Origin: WHSW01 sp036794585 | GTDB lineage: Bacteria; Actinomycetota; Thermoleophilia; Solirubrobacterales; 70-9 | NCBI GenBank assembly: GCA_036794585.1 | Contig: DAIRGH010000002.1 | Span: 1-59,378 of the forward strand | Length of the DNA stretch: 59,378 bases | Reading direction: 5' to 3' | In this document: positions 56,135-59,378 of the stretch, one piece after another | How the letters are laid out: each line of letters opens with the position of its first letter | Position numbering within the stretch: the stretch's first letter is position 1 | Translations under genes and position numbers: made by a program | Notes under the pieces: model-generated | The model's input: only the letters and a program-made list of their open reading frames with translations | The model's database searches: none | Told to the model about the DNA's origin: nothing

Positions 56135-56728
56135 ATGAGCTATCGCGAGACCGAGCACCTCCGGGTGCTGATAGCCAACGAGCGCAAGGATCAGCTGGCG
56201 CTCGTCGCACCGATGGTCGCGAACCTCGGGCATGAGGTGATCGCACGCGAGATCGACGTTGCGGACGTCGGAGTCGTGACCGCCAGGGAGCGACCCGATG
56301 TGGCCCTGGTCGGCCTCGGCAAGAGCTCGGAGCATGCTCTCGCCTTGATCGACCGGATCGTGCAGGAGGCCACGTGCCCGGTGATCCTCCTCATTCACAC
56401 GCCCGATCCCGCCTTCGTCAAGGAGGCATCGAAGCGCGGCATCTTCGCCTACATCACGGACGACGAGGTCGACGATTGGCAGAGCGCGATCGACATTGTG
56501 CTCCGCCGGTTCACCGAGTACCACGACCTCGAGGGCGCCTTCGGCCGCCGAGCGGTCATCGAGCGAGCCAAGGGCATCTTGATGGAGCGTCATTCGGTCG
56601 ACGACTTTGACGCCTTCGAGATGCTGCGCGACCGATCGCGCCGGGCCAATACCAAGCTCGCCGACGTCGCGGTCGCCATCGTCGAAAGCCATCGGCTGCT
56701 GCCGAAGCAGCCGGACATCACGTCCTGA
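56135..56728 (+). CDS. ANTAR-domain response regulator with degenerate receiver
   Basis: This 197-residue regulator has a receiver-like N-terminus (LRVLIANERKDQLALVAPMV, VVTARERPDVALVGLGKSSE, CPVILLIHTPDPAFVKEASK, GIFAYITDDEVDDW). At the phosphoacceptor position it reads VGLG where canonical receivers have VDLG, so phosphorylation is doubtful. The C-terminal ANTAR RNA-binding domain is intact (AFGRRAVIERAKGILMERHS, FDAFEMLRDRSRRANTKLAD). ANTAR proteins bind paired RNA hexaloops and prevent termination. ATG at 56135. It lies just beyond duplicate B and 31 bp before the tRNA fragment at 56760; its targets are unknown. Confidence 0.85.
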   Translation: MSYRETEHLRVLIANERKDQLALVAPMVANLGHEVIAREIDVADVGVVTARERPDVALVGLGKSSEHALALIDRIVQEATCPVILLIHTPDPAFVKEASKRGIFAYITDDEVDDWQSAIDIVLRRFTEYHDLEGAFGRRAVIERAKGILMERHSVDDFDAFEMLRDRSRRANTKLADVAVAIVESHRLLPKQPDITS

Positions 56729-57063
56729 CCCGTTACCTAGCGAATGCTTGCTTGCTTGATCGGGGCGACTGGATTTGAACCAGCGACCTTTCGGCCCCCA
56801 GCCGAATGCGCTACCCGTGAATAGGGGTGTCGCCGGGTTGGTTCTACGCCTGTCCAGGCGTCTGGAGTTCGGTTGAGTTCCGCTGAGTTACGTGCAGATT
56901 GGGCCCTCGAATGGGACCCTGGCCGGCGCGGAGTCAACCGCGCGTCCTGCCGCTCTCACGCGAAAGGAGAAGCGCGCCGAATGGCCTGCGGGCTGAGAAA
57001 CTCGGCCGGCCGTAGGGGCGGTGATAATTGGCGCCCGTCGATCCGCACCCGATCGGAGGACCC
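56729..57063. other. Gene-free junction containing the second tRNA fragment
   Basis: This 335-bp stretch has no credible gene. It holds the tRNA-Pro fragment (56760-56815) and, 30 bp further, ACGCCTG-tc-CAGGCGT (56846-56861), a perfect 7-bp inverted repeat. The 10-nt string CTACGCCTGT at 56844 also follows the 48033 fragment (48084-48093), which suggests a shared recombination-site arm. In the remaining 200 bp I see only the Shine-Dalgarno of the next gene. Confidence 0.55.
56760..56815 (-). repeat. tRNA-Pro 3' fragment (56 nt), probable att copy
   Basis: This is identical over 56 nt to the 3' portion of the complete tRNA-Pro at 59305-59378, including the GGG anticodon and T arm. It diverges abruptly at the D arm (minus strand ACGGGTAGCGC against CTGGTAGCGC), so the 5' acceptor strand is absent. 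The break is typical of attR produced by insertion into the tRNA 3' end. Confidence 0.85.
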
Positions 57064-57477
57064 ATGGACAGATCAGCCGAACTCGAGCAGTTCGTCGCCG
57101 CCTGGTTCGCAGCGGCCTCCGGCGGCGACGCCGCGCTCGTTGACGCACACGTCTCGCCCGACGACGCCACCCGTCTGATCGGCAGCGATCCCGCCGAGGT
57201 CTTCAAGGGCGGCAATGCCGTCGCCGAGTTCCTTCGGGGTGAGGTCGAGGGCGCCGGCGGCAACGTCACGTTCATGCCGAACGACACCGAGGCGTTCAGC
57301 GAGGGGTCCGTGGGCTGGGCGACCACGAACGTCACGATCACCATGCCGGACGGGAAGCACGTGTCCCCGCGCTGGAGCGCCGTCTTTCGCATGGAGGACG
57401 GCGTCTGGAAGTTCGTCCAGATCCACGCCTCGATCGGCATCGCTAACGAGGACATCGGCTGGATGTACCCCGACTGA
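57064..57477 (+). CDS. SnoaL-like (NTF2-fold) protein
   Basis: This 137-residue SnoaL/DUF3225-type protein reads ELEQFVAAWFAAASGGDAAL, HVSPDDATRLIGSDPAEVFK, VAEFLRGEVEGAGGNVTFMP, EGSVGWATTNVTITMPDGKH, and VFRMEDGVWKFVQIHASIGI with the final WKFVQxHxS strand common to ketosteroid-isomerase-like proteins. ATG at 57064 has GGAGGA four bases upstream. It may bind or transform a small hydrophobic ligand. It is convergent with the lipoprotein gene; the 178-bp gap shows only a weak 7-bp hairpin. Confidence 0.8.
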   Translation: MDRSAELEQFVAAWFAAASGGDAALVDAHVSPDDATRLIGSDPAEVFKGGNAVAEFLRGEVEGAGGNVTFMPNDTEAFSEGSVGWATTNVTITMPDGKHVSPRWSAVFRMEDGVWKFVQIHASIGIANEDIGWMYPD

Positions 57478-57655
57478 TCCAGTTCGCCCCGGGTGATTTG
57501 GCCACTTGCTGCTCCTCTGCGCGAGAAGCGGGCGCCGCGTCGCTCCCCAACGACACGCCTCCCGTCGTCCTGAGCGCAACTGTGGTCCATCACCACCGCT
57601 CACGCGGCGGGAGCGAAACTCTCCGCTTCATCGCACTCACCGGCGATGAGAGCGA

Positions 57656-59041
57656 TCAGCTCACCGCCTCGATGCGGTCGACCGTCGCTCGGAATGCGAT
57701 GGTGGCCTCGCCGAGAGCTCCGAGGTCCTCGTCGCCGATCGCGGCCACCAGCTCGGCGAGCCCGCCGTCCACGCCGGCGAGGTCGGCAGGGTCCAGCACG
57801 TGGGCGATCCGGTCGCGGATCCAGTCGAGGTTGGCCACGTCGGAGCGAATCGCGCTCAGATCGTGTGCGTTCACGTCGACGGCGAGCATCGCCGCCTGGA
57901 GGTCGAGGCGGGCGAGGTCGATCTCGGCAGGTGGGCGGTGGCGGAGCTGGAGGTCGAGGCTGGCGACACCGACGGCGATCGCTGCGAGCCGGCTCCGGAC
58001 TGAGTCGCGGGTTCCGACCGCGACATCGAGCTCGGCGAGCGATCGAGCCATCTGCTCCGCCAGCAGCCTCGGCACGTCGGCGGTATGAAACGCGCGCCAG
58101 TCGGCCCTGAGTAGGGCCAGGGCCCGAGCCGTACCGGGCCAGTCCTGCCCGGGACTCGCTTCGAAGATCGCCGCCGCACCGCTCGAGATCCGCTCCAGCT
58201 CGGCCGGCACTTGTCCCGTGAGGGCGTCGACCGGCACCGCGAGCGCCAGCTGTTCAACGTCGCGGCCGTCGCGGGTGAAGAACTCGCCATAGCCGGGCGC
58301 CCACTTCTTGATCTCCGGGCCGTCCGGGTGGTGCTCGTCGATCACGTAGGCGCCAGAGATCGGGCCGCGGGGGCCCTCGACGGTTGCATCGACCTTCTCC
58401 ACGGTCGACTCCTCGAACGCGAGCCCGGGGACGTTCTCGGAGCGGTAGGCGTCGCCGACCTGCGGATCGGCGGCGGTGATCATCCCGGGCGGGCCGTCGC
58501 GGCCGGCGAGCCAGGCGCCGTCCATGTCGGCGATGTGGCCGTCGCCGGCGTAGTTGAAGACGTCCTCGCCGAAGTACCAGACGGCGCCGTCGTCGGCCTG
58601 CGCGTAGTAGTCGATCGCCACCTCCTTCATCCGTCCCTCGCGGTAGGCGACGAACTGGGACACGGCGCACTCGACCAGCGTTCCGTTCCACTCGATCGCC
58701 CTCGTCTCGGGCAGGAGCGTGATCTCGATCCGAAGCGGGTCGCCGTCGACCTCGCCGAGGACCACCGCCGATGGGATCTCGGTGATCGGGTTGAGCGGAC
58801 TGTCGATCGTCGCCGGGTCGCTGAATGAAGGCGCCGCGAGGTCGATCCGCTTACCGTCGGGCGCGAACGGGAACTCTGACACCCCGGCGGCGGCGTACTG
58901 GGCGTGCGACGGCTGCGGGATCATCCCGGCCGCCGCCACCTCGGCGGAGGTGCCCTCGGGTGCCTCGCCGCCGCACCCGAACATGGTCCCCAGCGCAGTC
59001 AGACCGATCCCCAGGAGCATCCCACGAGGATTCGCGCTCAT
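57656..59041 (-). CDS. Putative lipoprotein, family unknown
   Basis: This 461-residue exported protein starts with a short charged region and a lipobox-like sequence (LLGIGLTALGTMFGCGGEAP, Cys at residue 23). The first 270 residues form a beta-rich domain with ETRAIEWNGTLVECAVSQFV, IDYYAQADDGAVWYFGEDVF, GHIADMDGAWLAGRDGPPGM and GAYVIDEHHPDGPEIKKWAP. The last 190 are helical (SLDLQLRHRPPAEIDLARLD). I recall similar proteins in related actinobacteria but no function; a cell-surface ligand or metal-binding role is a guess. It is the gene nearest the 3' end of the complete tRNA-Pro, where an integrase would be expected, but it shows no recombinase motif. The 263 bp to its right (59042-59304) hold nothing I can identify. 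Confidence 0.75.
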   Translation of the reverse strand: MSANPRGMLLGIGLTALGTMFGCGGEAPEGTSAEVAAAGMIPQPSHAQYAAAGVSEFPFAPDGKRIDLAAPSFSDPATIDSPLNPITEIPSAVVLGEVDGDPLRIEITLLPETRAIEWNGTLVECAVSQFVAYREGRMKEVAIDYYAQADDGAVWYFGEDVFNYAGDGHIADMDGAWLAGRDGPPGMITAADPQVGDAYRSENVPGLAFEESTVEKVDATVEGPRGPISGAYVIDEHHPDGPEIKKWAPGYGEFFTRDGRDVEQLALAVPVDALTGQVPAELERISSGAAAIFEASPGQDWPGTARALALLRADWRAFHTADVPRLLAEQMARSLAELDVAVGTRDSVRSRLAAIAVGVASLDLQLRHRPPAEIDLARLDLQAAMLAVDVNAHDLSAIRSDVANLDWIRDRIAHVLDPADLAGVDGGLAELVAAIGDEDLGALGEATIAFRATVDRIEAVS

Positions 59042-59304
59042 GAGCGTGAGCCTGATCGACGCCGATGAAAGGAGGATGAGAGCCCTTCCTCTCCCCCGGA
59101 ACGGACAGCCCGCCCGGGAACGGATCGCCGGTTTCGGGAATTACCGCCGACAACGAGCGCTGCTGCGTCGTGGAGAAGGCGCGCTTCGCCAGTGTGTTCA
59201 ACCCCGATCGGGACCGGGGACAAACTGGGCCCCGGGGGGAAGCGCTATACCCGCCCGCGTGCTAGCCAAGTAACGAGGAAATGCGGTATTTGCGGCCCTT
59301 TTAG

Positions 59305-59378
59305 TCGGGGCGACTGGATTTGAACCAGCGACCTTTCGGCCCCCAGCCGAATGCGCTACCAGACTGCGCCACGCCCCG
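59305..59378 (-). tRNA. tRNA-Pro(GGG)
   Basis: This 74-nt tRNA has the acceptor stem CGGGGCG paired with CGCCCCG, D arm GCGCAGTCTGGTAGCGC, anticodon stem-loop TTCGG-CTGGGGG-CCGAA with anticodon GGG, and T arm CTGGTTCAAATCCAG. The discriminator is A and CCA is not encoded. The 5' end coincides with the window edge but the acceptor stem is complete. It is the intact parent of the fragments at 48033 and 56760, and so the likely integration target. Confidence 0.95.

Larger units (their letters stand above)
48033..59304. mobile_element. Probable tandem integrative elements inserted at tRNA-Pro
   Basis: The interval lies entirely 3' of the tRNA-Pro gene and is divided by direct repeats of the tRNA 3' end at 48033, 56760 and 59305 (8.7 kb plus 2.5 kb). 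The pattern is that expected from integrases that recombine into tRNA 3' ends and restore the gene each time. No integrase or excisionase is present, so the units are either decayed, mobilised by a helper, or their integrase was lost. The more diverged left copy suggests it is older. Cargo is metabolic and regulatory, with a segmental duplication. Confidence 0.5.

Noticed and set aside
56745..56758. Short GCTTGCTTGCTT microrepeat next to the tRNA fragment
   Set aside because: Three copies of a 4-mer are too few to mean anything beyond slippage.
57628..57649. TCATCGC-N8-GCGATGA as a terminator between the SnoaL and lipoprotein genes
   Set aside because: The stem is only 7 bp with no U-tract on either strand; such hairpins are common by chance at this GC content.
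48033..59304. Search for integrase, relaxase, excisionase or phage structural genes in the probable island
   Set aside because: All supported genes are metabolic or regulatory; none has the R-H-R-Y or serine recombinase motifs.
1..59378. CRISPR arrays or long tandem repeats
   Set aside because: No series of regularly spaced direct repeats was seen; the only multi-copy repeats are the tRNA fragments, the 33-nt pair and the duplicated cassette.

Overview
The window is 59.4 kb of high-GC, densely coding actinobacterial DNA. The organism is most likely a member of class Thermoleophilia (Solirubrobacterales or Gaiellales). Three things point there: the N-terminus of the C1q-like protein at 592-1305 (RSRLSFANVVSVVALFVALG), which I recall as a hallmark of that group; the abundance of GTG starts and 4-bp stop/start overlaps; and the mix of acyl-CoA, epoxide and ketone catabolism genes. 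There are no rRNA genes, CRISPR arrays, transposases or integrases. The only complete RNA gene I see is tRNA-Pro(GGG) at the extreme right end. Several functional calls rest on recalled family signatures, not on a search.

Left third (0-28 kb), a lipid and small-molecule catabolism region. It opens with a partial patatin and a secreted C1q-like protein. Next come genes for an acetone-carboxylase-type enzyme: a beta/HyuA subunit behind an MFS transporter, and a fused alpha-gamma subunit in an operon with an alpha/beta hydrolase and an acyl-ACP thioesterase. A very large aldehyde dehydrogenase-GMC oxidoreductase fusion follows, carrying one frameshift. Then come an RDD membrane protein, a metallophosphoesterase, a MerR regulator, a hydrolase, an acyl-CoA dehydrogenase/SCP2 pair, a cation:proton antiporter, an SRPBCC/NAD-binding/unknown operon, a beta-propeller and a cyclopropane-synthase-like methyltransferase. 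The MerR regulator appears to have matching ACAT-N6-ATGT operators before itself and before the acyl-CoA dehydrogenase.

Middle (28-47 kb), signalling and regulation. It contains a DUF4396 membrane protein under a CsoR-like palindrome, a SigG-type ECF sigma factor with a SnoaL tail, a degenerate GGDEF protein, a YbcI (DUF2294) protein, a secreted zincin-like protein, an M19-like dipeptidase, an LLM flavin oxidoreductase and an ArsM-like methyltransferase. A five-gene minus-strand operon follows (histidine kinase, Rcp1-type regulator, REC-GGDEF, REC, PAS histidine kinase). The section ends with an F420-type nitroreductase and a 1323-residue class III cyclase-nSTAND-TM-WD40 protein.

Right end (47-59 kb), a probable genomic island array. 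The complete tRNA-Pro(GGG) at 59305-59378 has directly repeated 3'-terminal fragments at 56760-56815 (56 nt identical) and 48033-48087 (55 nt, two mismatches). This is the pattern left by successive site-specific insertions at the 3' end of a tRNA gene. The intervals carry cargo only: RraA-like, DUF2007, a redoxin that has lost one CxxC cysteine, two epoxide hydrolases, a flippase-like protein, ExoD, an ANTAR regulator, SnoaL-like and a lipoprotein. Inside it lies a segmental duplication of an epoxide hydrolase/redoxin unit. In the second copy the redoxin has collapsed to its first 30 or so codons and its last 12, with a 76-residue gene in between; a broken piece of an RraA gene precedes the first copy.
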